Of a stretch of DNA of 64,000 nucleotides, positions 43,134-52,825 are shown piece by piece (within the stretch, counting starts at the first letter, position 1; each line of letters opens with the position of its first letter). A program made the position numbers and the translations under genes. The notes under the pieces were generated by a model, which saw only the letters and a list, made by a program, of their open reading frames with translations, made no database searches and was not told the DNA's origin. This stretch comes from an uncultured Thermomicrobiales bacterium (GTDB lineage Bacteria > Chloroflexota > Chloroflexia > Thermomicrobiales > UBA6265), in assembly GCA_902806355.1 (NCBI GenBank), contig CADCWI010000076.1, forward strand, positions 8,663 to 72,662, read 5' to 3'.

Positions 43134-44360
43134 ATGGTGGCGGCTTCGGTATCCCGGGCGGACCAATGGGTCCGCGAGCGCAAGGCGGACGATCGCCAGC
43201 GGTTGATCAAGGTGCTGATCGGCGCTGCAGTGATCGCACTCTATCCCATCGTGGACAGGGCATTCGGGTTTGACCTTATCGGCTCCTGGATTCCGATCCT
43301 GATTTTCGTCATCCTGGCGATGGGGCTAAATATTGTCGTCGGCTACGCCGGGTTGCTCGATCTCGGCTACGTGGCCTTTTTCGTCATCGGCGCCTATGCC
43401 AATGCGTTCATGACATCACCGAGCAGTTGGTTTGTCATCAATGGCTGGATCCCCGAGTTCCTCCAGCTATTCTGGCCCGCGATGGCAGTCTCCTGGATTG
43501 TCGCGGCCATCTTTGGCGTCCTGCTTGGCGCACCAACCCTGCGCTTGCGCGGCGACTATCTGGCGATCGTGACGCTTGGGTTCGGGGAGATCGTTCCCGA
43601 TTTCTTCACCAACGCCGAAGGGGTAACGCGGGGACCGCAAGGGATTGGGCAGATTTCCAACCCGCCGACGATCGCGCTCACCGGTGGACGCGAAATCGCC
43701 TTTGCGGCGACGAATCAGCTCAACTGGTTCTGGCTGATCCTCGTCGTGGTCCTTTTCTCGCTATTCCTGATCACCCGGCTCTATGACTCCCGGCTGGGAC
43801 GATCCTGGCAGGCGATCCGGGAAGACGAGATTGCGGCGGCGAGCATGGGCATTAACACAGTCACGGCAAAGCTTCTGGCGTTTGCGCTGGGGGCCTCGTT
43901 CTCCGGCTTTGCGGGGTCGCTTTACGCCGGGTATGTGCGCGTCGTCTATCCGGACCAGTTCCAGTTCTCGGTCTCGGTCATCATCCTCGCGATGGTCATC
44001 CTGGGCGGCATCGGGAACATATACGGCGTCATCATCGGTTCGATCATCATCGGCGGGTTCGACCGCATCCTCGCCGACGCGCTGAACACCCCGCTCCACT
44101 GGCTCGGCGAGCGCATCACCTGGGGGCCCCTCGACTGGCTCGGCACGTTCATGGTCAATCACAATGTGACATCCGACCGTTTCCTGATATTTGGCCTGGC
44201 GCTTGTGCTGATCATGATCCTTCGTCCGGGCGGACTCTTTCCGTCACGGCGGCGCGCCGCCGAGATGGCGGGCGACGACGGCAGGTCGGACGCGGGTGAC
44301 GGCTCGGAAGTCCGCGAACTTCAGGATGCCGACCGGCAACTGGCGGGAGGGCGTACATGA
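43134..44360 (+). CDS. livM: ABC transporter permease, LivM type
   Basis: This 408-aa permease pairs with LivH. It shows ILAMGLNIVVGYAGLLDLGYVAFFVIGAYANA (about 60-91), key GLNIVVGYAGLLDLGYVAFF, then LRLRGDYLAIVTLGFGEIVPDFF and the ATPase-contact loop SRLGRSWQAIREDEIAAASMGINT. It ends with RPGGLFPSRRRAAE and an acidic tail. The ATG at 43134 has GGAGGGGG 7 nt upstream. Its stop overlaps the livG-like start (ATGA). Confidence 0.92.
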   Translation: MVAASVSRADQWVRERKADDRQRLIKVLIGAAVIALYPIVDRAFGFDLIGSWIPILIFVILAMGLNIVVGYAGLLDLGYVAFFVIGAYANAFMTSPSSWFVINGWIPEFLQLFWPAMAVSWIVAAIFGVLLGAPTLRLRGDYLAIVTLGFGEIVPDFFTNAEGVTRGPQGIGQISNPPTIALTGGREIAFAATNQLNWFWLILVVVLFSLFLITRLYDSRLGRSWQAIREDEIAAASMGINTVTAKLLAFALGASFSGFAGSLYAGYVRVVYPDQFQFSVSVIILAMVILGGIGNIYGVIIGSIIIGGFDRILADALNTPLHWLGERITWGPLDWLGTFMVNHNVTSDRFLIFGLALVLIMILRPGGLFPSRRRAAEMAGDDGRSDAGDGSEVRELQDADRQLAGGRT

Positions 44361-45280
44361 GCGTGCAAGCACCATCAGCGCATTCGACTGCCACGACACC
44401 GAGTTCAACAGATGTGGTCCTGGAAGCGCGTTCCATCACCAAGCAGTTCGGTGGTCTGGTTGCGGTCGATTCGGTTGATATGGCGATCCGTCGCGGGAGC
44501 ATCACGAGTGTCATCGGCCCGAACGGCGCTGGAAAAACGACCTTCTTCAACATGATTGCCGGTATCTACCGGCCCACGACCGGTCAGATCGCGTTCATGG
44601 GGCGTCCGATCTTCGGCGCCAAGGGATTTGGCGGCTCCTCCCTGCGCCCGGACCAGGTCACCTCGCTCGGAATCGCGCGGACGTTCCAGAACATTCGGCT
44701 CTTCGCCAACATGACCGTGGTGGAAAACATCCTCGTCGGCATGCACTGCCGATTGAAGACCGGTGCCCTTGGCGCGATCCTGCGTACCCCCGGAGTTGTC
44801 CGCGAGGAGCATCAGGCTCGCGTTCGCGCCTACTCGCTATTGGATTACGTCGGTCTTGGCAATCAGGCCCAGTCGACCGCGAAGAACCTGTCGTATGGGG
44901 ATCAGCGTCGTCTCGAGGTGGCACGGGCGCTGGCGAGCGGCCCGTCCCTGCTCCTTCTGGACGAGCCGACAGCGGGGATGAACCCGAACGAGACGGCGGC
45001 GATGACGACGTTCATCGACAAAATGCGCAACGAGCTAGGTCTGACAATCCTGCTTATCGAGCATGATATGAAGGTGGTGATGGGCATCTCCGATCAGGTT
45101 GCAGTGCTCGATCACGGTGTCAAGATTGCCGACGGTTCGCCGGTCGAGGTTCGGAGCAACCCTCGCGTGATCGAGGCGTATCTCGGCAAGGGCGCGGCGG
45201 ATGCGGCGGGGCAGCAAGCCGCTGGACCGATCGAAGCCGTCACCGTTGCAGAACCGATGCAGCGGGAGCCTGCAAGATGA
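44357..45280 (+). CDS. livG: ABC transporter ATP-binding protein, LivG type
   Basis: This 307-aa ATPase powers the LivHM permease. It has Walker A IGPNGAGKTTFFNMIAG (about 54-70), Q-loop IARTFQNIRLF, signature LSYGDQRRLEVARALA (usual LSGGQ replaced by LSYGD, as is common in LivG), Walker B LLLLDEPTAGMNP, and switch LLIEHDMKVVM. An acidic-alanine tail extends past the family end. It overlaps the permease gene by 4 nt. livF-like follows after 50 nt. Confidence 0.92.
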   Translation: MSVQAPSAHSTATTPSSTDVVLEARSITKQFGGLVAVDSVDMAIRRGSITSVIGPNGAGKTTFFNMIAGIYRPTTGQIAFMGRPIFGAKGFGGSSLRPDQVTSLGIARTFQNIRLFANMTVVENILVGMHCRLKTGALGAILRTPGVVREEHQARVRAYSLLDYVGLGNQAQSTAKNLSYGDQRRLEVARALASGPSLLLLDEPTAGMNPNETAAMTTFIDKMRNELGLTILLIEHDMKVVMGISDQVAVLDHGVKIADGSPVEVRSNPRVIEAYLGKGAADAAGQQAAGPIEAVTVAEPMQREPAR

Positions 45281-45330
45281 TGCCAACCCATGAGCGAGAA
45301 AATTTGGATACCCAAATGGATCGGCGATAA

Positions 45331-46089
45331 ATGAGCACCGCTACGCTTCAACCACCTGCGACCGGAAACCCGAACGCGCGCGCGACCATGCTCGAACTCC
45401 GCGATGTCCATACCTACTATGGCCACATCCACGCACTCAAAGGGGTCTCGCTCCACGTCGAAGAGGGGGAGATCGTCACGCTGATCGGCTCGAACGGCGC
45501 GGGCAAGAGCACGACGCTGAAGACGATCTCCGGGCTCCTGACGCCCCGGACCGGCGAGGTCGTGCTTCGCGGTTCGCGAATCAGTGGGATGCCCGCGCAC
45601 AAGGTGGCTGAGCTCAAGGTGGCGCAATCGCCGGAGGGTCGGCGCGTCTTCCCCCGGATGTCGGTGCTCGAGAATCTCGAGATGGGTGCGTTCGTCAACC
45701 GGAAGGTGGACCCGGCCGATCTCGACCGGGTGTTCCAACTCTTTCCTCGCCTCAAGGAGCGCATCTCGCAGAAGGCGGGCACGATGTCGGGGGGCGAGCA
45801 ACAGATGCTCGCAATCGGGCGGGCCCTGATGGCGCACCCAACCCTGTTGCTCCTCGACGAACCGTCGATGGGACTGGCGCCGATCCTGGTCGAGCAGATC
45901 TTCGCCATCATTCAGGATATCAACAAGCAGGGCACGACCGTGCTCCTGGTCGAGCAGAATGCGCTGATGGCTCTCGCAATCGCGCAGCGAGGCTACGTCA
46001 TGCAGACCGGCTCGATCCTGTTGACCGACGATGCCAGGGCGCTCTTGCAAAACGAGATGGTCCGCAAGGCGTATTTGGGCGAAACGTAG
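45331..46089 (+). CDS. livF: ABC transporter ATP-binding protein, LivF type
   Basis: This 252-aa ATPase is the second nucleotide-binding subunit of the importer. It shows LRDVHTYYGHIHALKGVSL, Walker A IGSNGAGKSTTLKTISG (about 51-67), VAQSPEGRRVFPRMSVLENLEMGA (LivF-typical PEGRRVFP), signature TMSGGEQQMLAIGRALM, Walker B LLLLDEPSMGLAP, and switch LLVEQNALMAL. It ends the five-gene operon. No clear terminator follows in the 284-nt gap to the glucan phosphorylase gene. Confidence 0.93.
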   Translation: MSTATLQPPATGNPNARATMLELRDVHTYYGHIHALKGVSLHVEEGEIVTLIGSNGAGKSTTLKTISGLLTPRTGEVVLRGSRISGMPAHKVAELKVAQSPEGRRVFPRMSVLENLEMGAFVNRKVDPADLDRVFQLFPRLKERISQKAGTMSGGEQQMLAIGRALMAHPTLLLLDEPSMGLAPILVEQIFAIIQDINKQGTTVLLVEQNALMALAIAQRGYVMQTGSILLTDDARALLQNEMVRKAYLGET

Positions 46090-46373
46090 GCGGAACCTCC
46101 ACCGTGATCCTTAGTCCGGTTCGCCTGTCGCCGCCTCGCTGGGGCGGGGAATTGTTGCGGGCCGTCGCTGTGGTGGATACTACGTCCGCATCGGACAGAC
46201 CCCCCTTGGCTGACCGGAAGACATTGCAGTCTGTTGGAAGCCCGCGAAGCGCCGGCAGGGTCACGGCGCACCCCTTCACCGTGCCAACTGTTCACTAGCG
46301 AACGGCTCGCACCGCGTTCGTGCGCAGCGTATCCGTCGCGTCAACGCACGACGAACCAGGAGATGTACCTTCG

Positions 46374-48575
46374 ATGAGCCTCGACCTTTCCGGCCAACGA
46401 GCGGATCTGCCCGCCCGGATCCAGCGCTTGAATGACATCGCATACAACCTGTGGTGGACCTGGAGCAAGCCGGCTCGCCTGTTGTTTGCGGAACTTCATC
46501 CGGTGCTCTGGAACGTTGTCGAACAGAATCCAGTTCTCTTTTTGCACCGCATCGAGAAGGAACGGCTCACCACGGCGGCGGACAATGCCGAGTTTCTGGC
46601 CCGGTACGACAAGGTGGTGGCGGCATTCGACGCAATGCTGAACCAAAGCCCGCAAGACACCTGGCTAGGTCAGAACCGGCCGGAGTTGGTGGGGAAGACT
46701 GTCGCCTACTTCTCGGCGGAGTTCGGTCTCCATCGCGCACTTCCGATCTACTCGGGTGGTCTCGGTGTCCTGGCTGGAGATCACTGCAAGGAAGCGAGCG
46801 ACATGGGGATCCCGATGGTTGGGGTCTCGCTTCTCTATCGTCAGGGATATCTGCGACAGCGGATTGACTCCGCGGGGTGGCAGCACGATGTCCCCGCCAA
46901 GCTTGATCCCCATGCCGAACCAACGACACAGGTCGTCAACGACGATGGCTCACCCGTTCTGGTCGAGGTCGATCTGGGTGACGGGAGTGGCCTGCTGCGG
47001 CTCGCCGTGTGGCAGGTACGGGTGGGGCGCGTGCCGATCTACCTGCTCGACTCTGATGTCGAAGGCAACCCGGAGTGGACTCGTGCGCTGTCGTCCCGGC
47101 TTTACGGTGGTGACGTCGAGCACCGGCTGCGCCAGGAGATCATTCTCGGGATTGGCGGCGTCCGCCTCCTGCGGCAGCTTGGCATTACGCCTGCGTACTG
47201 GCATGCCAACGAAGGACATGCGGCATTGCATCTGCTCGAGCGCGCCCGCGAGCACGTAGCGGCGGGTGAGCCATTCGAGCGCGCGGTTGAACAGGTGCGG
47301 GCGACATCGATCTTCACCACGCATACACCCGTTCCCGCCGGGCACGACATTTTCTCTCCGGAGATGATGGAGCGGTATTTCCACACGTACTGGGGAGAGC
47401 TTGGGCTCAGCCGGGAGGACTTTCTGGCACTGGGTATCCATGGTGACCCCGCCAAAGGGTTCAATTTTACGGCCCTGGCTCTTCGCATGGCGGCCAACGT
47501 CAATGGGGTCAGCGAGAAGCACGGGGAAGTATCCCGCGAGATGTGGAACGACCTCTGGCCCGGTGTTGCGGTCACCGACACCCCAATCATCTCCATCACC
47601 AACGGCGTTCATCTGCGCACCTGGATCTCGCCGTCCATGCGCAACCTCTACGAGCGGTATCTTCCGCGAAACTGGCGCGCACAGCAGGAACAGGAGCAGG
47701 TCTGGGAGACAGTACTCAATGTTCCGGACGAGGAATTTTGGCACGCCCATCAACAGTGCAAGCAGGACCTGATTGACGAGATGGACGAGCGTGCGCGGCG
47801 ACGGTACGCCGAGGGCCAGTTCGACGCCTGGCAGGTGCTGTCTTCCGGGCCCTTCCAGAACGCCAACGTGCTGACCCTCGGGTTCGCTCGCCGCTTCGCG
47901 ACCTACAAGCGGGCCACATTGCTGTTCAAGGACATCGATCGCCTGGCGAAGATCCTGACCAATCCCGATCATCCGGTTCAGATCGTGTTTGCTGGCAAGG
48001 CTCACCCCGCCGACGAAGGCGGCAAGAAACTGATCCAGGAGATTTACACACGCTGCCGGGATCCTCGGCTCGGAGGACGTATCGCCTTTGCCGAGGATTA
48101 CGAGATGGGGTTGGCGAGTCTCCTCGTCGCCGGGGTGGACGTCTGGCTGAATAATCCCCGATTCCCGCTGGAGGCAAGCGGGACCAGCGGCATGAAAGCG
48201 GCCGCCAACGGCGTTCCGAATTGCAGTATCCTCGATGGATGGTGGATCGAAGGGTGGCGCGAGGGCGACACCAATGGGTGGGGAATTGCGAGTTCCGAGC
48301 TCGAAGGTGACGCCCAGGACGTTGACGAGGCCAACCGCTTCTATGATGTGCTGGAGAAGTCGGTCGTGCCACTCTACTACCGGCGACAGGCCGATGGACT
48401 GCCACACGACTGGATCGCGCTCGCCAAGGAAGCGATTCGCACCGTGGCGCCGGCCTTCAGCTCCCGGCGCATGCTCATCGACTACGTGGACAAGCTGTAC
48501 AGCCGCGCGGCGGGTTCCGGCGATCTGGTCGGCGCTGGCTCGTTGCCCGAGCCCATCAGTGGCACCCAGCGCTGA
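46374..48575 (+). CDS. glgP: Alpha-glucan phosphorylase (GT35, short bacterial/archaeal type)
   Basis: This 733-aa enzyme cleaves alpha-1,4-glucans with phosphate to give glucose-1-phosphate, using PLP. It is of the shorter Thermotoga/Thermococcus-like type. It shows LNDIAYNLWWTWSKPARLLF (about 16-35), YFSAEFGLHRALPIYSGGLGVLAGDHCKEASD (about 107-138), and a substrate loop WHANEGHAALH. The C-terminal domain holds LTLGFARRFATYKRATLLF, AGKAHPADEGGKKLI, and DVWLNNPRFPLEASGTSGMKAAANG, whose SGTSGMKA contains the PLP lysine. ATG at 46374 has AGGAG at a long spacing. It is upstream of rmlA, which consumes its product. Confidence 0.93.
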   Translation: MSLDLSGQRADLPARIQRLNDIAYNLWWTWSKPARLLFAELHPVLWNVVEQNPVLFLHRIEKERLTTAADNAEFLARYDKVVAAFDAMLNQSPQDTWLGQNRPELVGKTVAYFSAEFGLHRALPIYSGGLGVLAGDHCKEASDMGIPMVGVSLLYRQGYLRQRIDSAGWQHDVPAKLDPHAEPTTQVVNDDGSPVLVEVDLGDGSGLLRLAVWQVRVGRVPIYLLDSDVEGNPEWTRALSSRLYGGDVEHRLRQEIILGIGGVRLLRQLGITPAYWHANEGHAALHLLERAREHVAAGEPFERAVEQVRATSIFTTHTPVPAGHDIFSPEMMERYFHTYWGELGLSREDFLALGIHGDPAKGFNFTALALRMAANVNGVSEKHGEVSREMWNDLWPGVAVTDTPIISITNGVHLRTWISPSMRNLYERYLPRNWRAQQEQEQVWETVLNVPDEEFWHAHQQCKQDLIDEMDERARRRYAEGQFDAWQVLSSGPFQNANVLTLGFARRFATYKRATLLFKDIDRLAKILTNPDHPVQIVFAGKAHPADEGGKKLIQEIYTRCRDPRLGGRIAFAEDYEMGLASLLVAGVDVWLNNPRFPLEASGTSGMKAAANGVPNCSILDGWWIEGWREGDTNGWGIASSELEGDAQDVDEANRFYDVLEKSVVPLYYRRQADGLPHDWIALAKEAIRTVAPAFSSRRMLIDYVDKLYSRAAGSGDLVGAGSLPEPISGTQR

Positions 48576-48640
48576 ACCGATCATCGCCTGATGCACACGG
48601 ACACCGACACGAGCCCGGTAATTTGAGTGGAGGTTCCCGC

Positions 48641-49780
48641 ATGACCGAGACATCACCGGCCGAGACGTCCGAAGCGCTGGCTCATCTCAACGGGAGTGCC
48701 GTTCCCCGGCTCCTCAAGGGGCTTGTGCTCGCTGGAGGCAAGGGGTCGCGGCTGCGGCCACTGACCGCTACCGGCGCAAAACAGCTTGTGCCGGTCGCCA
48801 ACAAGCCGGTCCTGTTCTACGCGCTCGACCAGCTGGTCAGTGCCGGGATCACCGAGATCGGGATCGTGACCGGTGACACGGGAGATCAGGTCCGGGCCGC
48901 GGTGGGAGACGGCTCGGCGTTCGGCGCGCGCGTGACATACCTTCCGCAGGATGCGCCAAGGGGCCTTGCCCACGCGGTGATGACCGCTCGCGATTATCTG
49001 GGCGACGCCCCGTTTTGCATGTTTCTGGCCGACAATTTTCTCCAGCAGGGGATCGACGAGCACGCAAGCGCCTTCGCCGAGACCCGGTCCGCCGCCCGGA
49101 TCCTGCTCAAGCGTGTCGATGATCCATCCGCGCTCGGGGTCGCGATCCTTAACGAGTCGGGGCAGGTGACCAGGCTGGTCGAGAAGCCGAAAACGCCGAT
49201 CTCCGATCTGGCCATTGTCGGCGTCTACTTCTTCGGACCGGAGATTCACGAAATCACGCCGAAGCTTCAGCCATCCGGGCGCGGCGAGCTGGAGATTACG
49301 GACGCGATCCAGGGACTGATCGACGCCGGGCATGTCGTCGACTCGTCGATCATCGGTGACGAGTGGGTCGACACCGGCAAAAAAGACGACATGCTCGAGG
49401 CGAACCGCGTCGTGCTGGGGACGGTGCACCGCGACGTCAAGGGCACAGTGGACGCCGAGTCGATCATCGTCGGTGATGTGATCGTCGAGGCCGGCGCGAG
49501 CATCGTCGGCAGCACAGTGCGCGGTCCGGCCATCATCGGCGCGGGCGCCCGCGTCGAGCACGCCTATGTTGGTCCCTTTACCGCTATCGGCGAGCGATGC
49601 ATCATCCGCGGGTGCGAGATCGAGCACTCCATTGTCATGAGCGACAGCACGATCCGCGATATCGACTCTCGCATCTTCGACTCACTGATCGGCAAGGAAG
49701 TCGTCATCGAGCGGACGATGCTGAAGCCCGTGGCAGTGCGCTTCATGCTGGGCGATCACGCCCATGTCGGCATCTCCTGA
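48641..49780 (+). CDS. rmlA: Glucose-1-phosphate thymidylyltransferase, long (RmlA/RffH-like) form
   Basis: This 379-aa enzyme makes dTDP-glucose from glucose-1-phosphate and dTTP. The nucleotidyltransferase domain has KGLVLAGGKGSRLRPLTATGAKQLVPVANKPVLFYALDQL (key LAGG-GSRLRP), CMFLADNFLQ with the metal Asp, VEKPKTPISDLAIVGVYFF, and GDEWVDTGKKDDMLEANR. A C-terminal left-handed beta-helix (hexapeptide-like IIVGDVIVEAGASIVGS) is present, as in the long forms found in actinobacteria and archaea. ATG at 48641 follows GGAGG by 7 nt. rmlD, rmlB and rmlC follow in order. Confidence 0.92.
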   Translation: MTETSPAETSEALAHLNGSAVPRLLKGLVLAGGKGSRLRPLTATGAKQLVPVANKPVLFYALDQLVSAGITEIGIVTGDTGDQVRAAVGDGSAFGARVTYLPQDAPRGLAHAVMTARDYLGDAPFCMFLADNFLQQGIDEHASAFAETRSAARILLKRVDDPSALGVAILNESGQVTRLVEKPKTPISDLAIVGVYFFGPEIHEITPKLQPSGRGELEITDAIQGLIDAGHVVDSSIIGDEWVDTGKKDDMLEANRVVLGTVHRDVKGTVDAESIIVGDVIVEAGASIVGSTVRGPAIIGAGARVEHAYVGPFTAIGERCIIRGCEIEHSIVMSDSTIRDIDSRIFDSLIGKEVVIERTMLKPVAVRFMLGDHAHVGIS

Positions 49781-49809
49781 CACTGATCACGCGATACGGG
49801 GACGCAACG

Positions 49810-50721
49810 ATGGAGCGCGCGGCCGAAACAGTACTCGTGACCGGATCAGGAGGGCAACTCGGTCGCTACCTCCTTGCCGCGTGCCGCGATCAAGGGTTTC
49901 GGGTAGTCGGCCTCGGTGCCAGTTCCGGTCCCGGTGTAGACATCCAGATCGACATCGGCGATGCGCACGCTGTGTCGCAGGCGATCAATGACCTGCGGCC
50001 AGACACCGTAATCCATGGAGCGGCGTACACGGATGTCGATGGCTGCGAGCGCGATCCGGACAAGGCGGATCGGGTGAATCACCTTGGAGCCGCCAATGTC
50101 GCCCGGGCGGCACTAGGTGTGCACGCTCACCTGATCGCGGTGGGGACCGATTTCGTCTTCTCTGGCCTGCAAGTGAAGCCGTATACCGAGCGCGACGCAC
50201 CCGATCCAGTCTCGGTCTACGGGTCGAGCAAGCTGGCTGGTGAACGAGCAGTGCTCGATATCGACCCTTCGTTCGCCGTCGCGCGCACCGCCTGGGTCTA
50301 CGGTGGGGCCGGAAAGCACTTCCCGCGGACCGTGCTGACGATGGTCCGGGATCGTGGTGCGATGACTGTGGTCGACGACGAGGTAAGCAACCCGACCTTT
50401 GCCGGCGATCTTGCGGAAGCCCTCGTCGCGCTTATCGACAAGCGTCCGGCGGGTATCCTTCATCTGACAAACGAAGGGTCCGTCAACCGGTTCGGCCTTG
50501 CCAGGGCTGTCGTCGAAGCGGCAGGGGGCGATCCCGAGATGATTCAGCCGACGTCAACGGAAGAGTTTCTCAGCCGCTATCCGCTGCCGGCCAAACGCCC
50601 GGTCAACAGCTCACTGGCCAACAACCGGGCCAAGGAGCTCGGCGTCTCCCTGCCCGGCTGGCGAAACGCAATCGACCGCTACGTCCCGGCGTTGGCACAG
50701 GAACTTAGCACGCGAGTATGA
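49810..50721 (+). CDS. rmlD: dTDP-4-dehydrorhamnose reductase
   Basis: RmlD carries out the last step to dTDP-L-rhamnose with NAD(P)H. The 303-aa SDR-fold product has VLVTGSGGQLGRYLLAACRDQG (about 8-29), DIGDAHAVSQAINDLRPDTVIHGAAYTDVDGCERDPDKA (key VIHGAAYTDVDGCE), VGTDFVFSG, and the catalytic YGSSKLAGE with Tyr and Lys (about 138-146). ARTAWVYGGAGKHFPRTV and a C-terminal KRPVNSSLANNRAKEL follow. GGGGA precedes the ATG. rmlB follows 72 nt later. Confidence 0.93.
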   Translation: MERAAETVLVTGSGGQLGRYLLAACRDQGFRVVGLGASSGPGVDIQIDIGDAHAVSQAINDLRPDTVIHGAAYTDVDGCERDPDKADRVNHLGAANVARAALGVHAHLIAVGTDFVFSGLQVKPYTERDAPDPVSVYGSSKLAGERAVLDIDPSFAVARTAWVYGGAGKHFPRTVLTMVRDRGAMTVVDDEVSNPTFAGDLAEALVALIDKRPAGILHLTNEGSVNRFGLARAVVEAAGGDPEMIQPTSTEEFLSRYPLPAKRPVNSSLANNRAKELGVSLPGWRNAIDRYVPALAQELSTRV

Positions 50722-50793
50722 CGGCTGCCGCGAGTCGTATGTCGTATGCCCGCATCCCGGGCGAGGATGCCGCACTACACGGAAGGCGATATT

Positions 50794-51828
50794 GTGAAGC
50801 TGCTGGTAACTGGTGGGGCCGGGTTCATCGGCTCGACGTTCGTCCGACAAGTGCTCGAGAACCATCCCGAGGACGAGATCGTCAATCTCGATGCCCTTAC
50901 GTATGCCGGCAACCCGGCCAACGTGCGGGGGCTGGAAGATGATCCCCGGCACCGGTTGGTGCGCGGCGACATTGCCGACGCCGAGTTGGTCGATGGACTG
51001 GTTGAATCCGTCGATGCCGTCGTCAACTTCGCCGCCGAGACGCATGTCGATCGTTCGCTGCTTGATCCCGGGAGCTTCCTGCGCGCCAACGTTCAGGGCG
51101 TCTATGTGCTCCTGGATGCGGTCCGGCGGCATGGCAAACGCCTGCTGCAGGTCAGCACCGACGAGGTGTATGGCGACATTCCGCCCGGCAAACATTCGCG
51201 AGAGACCGATCCGGTTGAAACTCGCTCGCCCTACTCGGCGGCGAAGGCCGGCGGCGAGTTGTTTTGTAAGTCGTTCTTCGTGTCGTTTGGTACCGACGTC
51301 GTGATTACGCGCGGGAGCAACACGATCGGTCCGCGCCAGTATCCCGAAAAGATGATTCCCCTGTTCATCACCAACGCGCTGCGCGATCAGCCACTGCCGG
51401 TCTATGGCGATGGCATGCAGATCCGGGACTGGCTGTATGCCGAAGACCACGCCTCGGCCATCGACCGGGTGCTCCGCAAGGGCCGAGCAGGCGAGGTCTA
51501 CAACGTTGGCGCAGGAAACGAATACCCGAACATCGAAGTTGTCCGCGCCCTGCTGAAGCATCTTGGCAAGCCGACGGATCTCATCGCCTATGTGCCGGAC
51601 CGGCCCGGTCATGATCGCCGCTATGCGATGAATACCGACAAGATCAGGGATGAGCTGGGATGGGAGCCAACCCGCACATTCGAGATGACGCTCCATGAGA
51701 CGATCGACTGGTACGCCGGCAACCAGGAATGGTGGGCCGCGATTCGTGACGGATCGTCGGATTTCAATGACTACTACCAGAAGCAGTATGGTTGGCGTCT
51801 CGAAGCTGCCGGACAGTCTGCTGGCTGA
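50794..51828 (+). CDS. rmlB: dTDP-glucose 4,6-dehydratase
   Basis: RmlB converts dTDP-glucose to dTDP-4-keto-6-deoxyglucose. The 344-aa SDR product begins VKLLVTGGAGFIGSTFVRQVL and has LDALTYAGNPANVRGLED, VVNFAAETHVDRSLLDPGSFLRANVQGVYVLLDA (key AAETHVDRS), STDEVYGDI, and the catalytic YSAAKAGGE (Tyr/Lys). GSNTIGPRQYPEKMIPLFI and GDGMQIRDWLYAEDHASAI are family-typical. The GTG at 50794 has GGAAGG 7 nt upstream, which is better than the ATG at 50746. It is followed by rmlC after 59 nt. Confidence 0.95.
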   Translation: MKLLVTGGAGFIGSTFVRQVLENHPEDEIVNLDALTYAGNPANVRGLEDDPRHRLVRGDIADAELVDGLVESVDAVVNFAAETHVDRSLLDPGSFLRANVQGVYVLLDAVRRHGKRLLQVSTDEVYGDIPPGKHSRETDPVETRSPYSAAKAGGELFCKSFFVSFGTDVVITRGSNTIGPRQYPEKMIPLFITNALRDQPLPVYGDGMQIRDWLYAEDHASAIDRVLRKGRAGEVYNVGAGNEYPNIEVVRALLKHLGKPTDLIAYVPDRPGHDRRYAMNTDKIRDELGWEPTRTFEMTLHETIDWYAGNQEWWAAIRDGSSDFNDYYQKQYGWRLEAAGQSAG

Positions 51829-51887
51829 TCGCGCTGTCCACGCTTTTCCACGGCGAGCACACTCGCAATCCTTTTGGAGGAACCCCG

Positions 51888-52463
51888 GTGACTGATAGCC
51901 ATGCGACGGTAGCGGACGTGCTCGTGACATCTGGCGCAGGCGCTTCCGCGATTCACGACGTCGTGATCCGGGATTTGACCACGCATCGCGACCCGCGCGG
52001 AACGCTCACCGAGTTGCTGCGAGCGGATTGGCCCGATATCTACGGCGAGGCCATGCCGTTCGCGCAGGTCTACACCTCCACGACCTCGCCCGGTGTCGCC
52101 CGCGATATCGACCGCTGGCACGTCCATCAGCGTCAGACGGACCGGTTCTATTGTGTGGCGGGCCGTATCGTCGTCGCGATCGCGGATCCCCGGCCCGATT
52201 CGCCATCGCATGGCAAGTTGATGCTTGTGGAACTCGCCGCCTCGGACGATGGTCCGGCACCATTGATGGTGACGATTCCACCGCAGACACTGCACGGATT
52301 TGTTGTTACCAGCGAAACTCCTGCCACACTCCTCAACTTTCCAAACCGGATTTATGACGCCGAAGACGAGGGACGCACACTCTTCACGGACGCCGGTGTG
52401 ACGTTCCCCAATGGCGAGCCGTTCGATTACATGAAGGTAGCCGAGTTCTACCAGCCTGGCTGA
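51888..52463 (+). CDS. rmlC: dTDP-4-dehydrorhamnose 3,5-epimerase
   Basis: RmlC epimerises dTDP-4-keto-6-deoxyglucose at C3 and C5 to the rhamno configuration. The 191-aa cupin shows HRDPRGTLTELLRADWPDIYGEAMPFAQVYTSTTSPGVARDIDRWHVHQRQTDRFYCVAGRIVVAIAD, with the key sequence GVARDIDRWHVHQRQTD replacing the usual GVLRGLHYQ...Q-K. The catalytic His is in WHVH. IPPQTLHGFVV and FPNRIYDAEDEG follow. The changes from the classic GLH motif are as in the actinobacterial/archaeal-type WxcM-like epimerases, so the match is good, not perfect. GTG at 51888 has GGAGG 7 nt upstream. It ends the rml operon. Confidence 0.83.
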   Translation: MTDSHATVADVLVTSGAGASAIHDVVIRDLTTHRDPRGTLTELLRADWPDIYGEAMPFAQVYTSTTSPGVARDIDRWHVHQRQTDRFYCVAGRIVVAIADPRPDSPSHGKLMLVELAASDDGPAPLMVTIPPQTLHGFVVTSETPATLLNFPNRIYDAEDEGRTLFTDAGVTFPNGEPFDYMKVAEFYQPG

Positions 52464-52825
52464 CCAGGGGGATTGCGCATCGTCCCGGGGTCCGCTCGGA
52501 TTCCAGAGAGGCTCCTCCGCCGCGGTAGGACGCCCCGTCCACAGGCAGCCCAGGAGGGCCGTGGGTCAATCACGGTGCAGTGGCGAGCGATTCCAGAGCG
52601 TTGGCCGCCGTCGTGGCATTTCTGGGCGAGTGCCGGCTGGCTATGGTCGGCGTGCGCTTTACCCGAATGTGACTTCCTGGATAGACCGCGTTGCGCCCAC
52701 CCGGGGATGTCATTTATGCAGTGAATCCACGGCGCACCGGGATCCAAGCTGAATCGAATCGAGACGTGTTCCTCTCTCCTGTGGAAGACCTGTGATCCTC
52801 TCTCTGCGGAACAGATACTCGTCCG
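52464..52825. other. 362-nt gap between convergent rmlC and GT-C gene
   Basis: I see no supported gene, tRNA or clear terminator. Short frames are frame-broken. Somewhat lower coding signal than the flanking genes suggests simple intergenic DNA. Confidence 0.5.
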
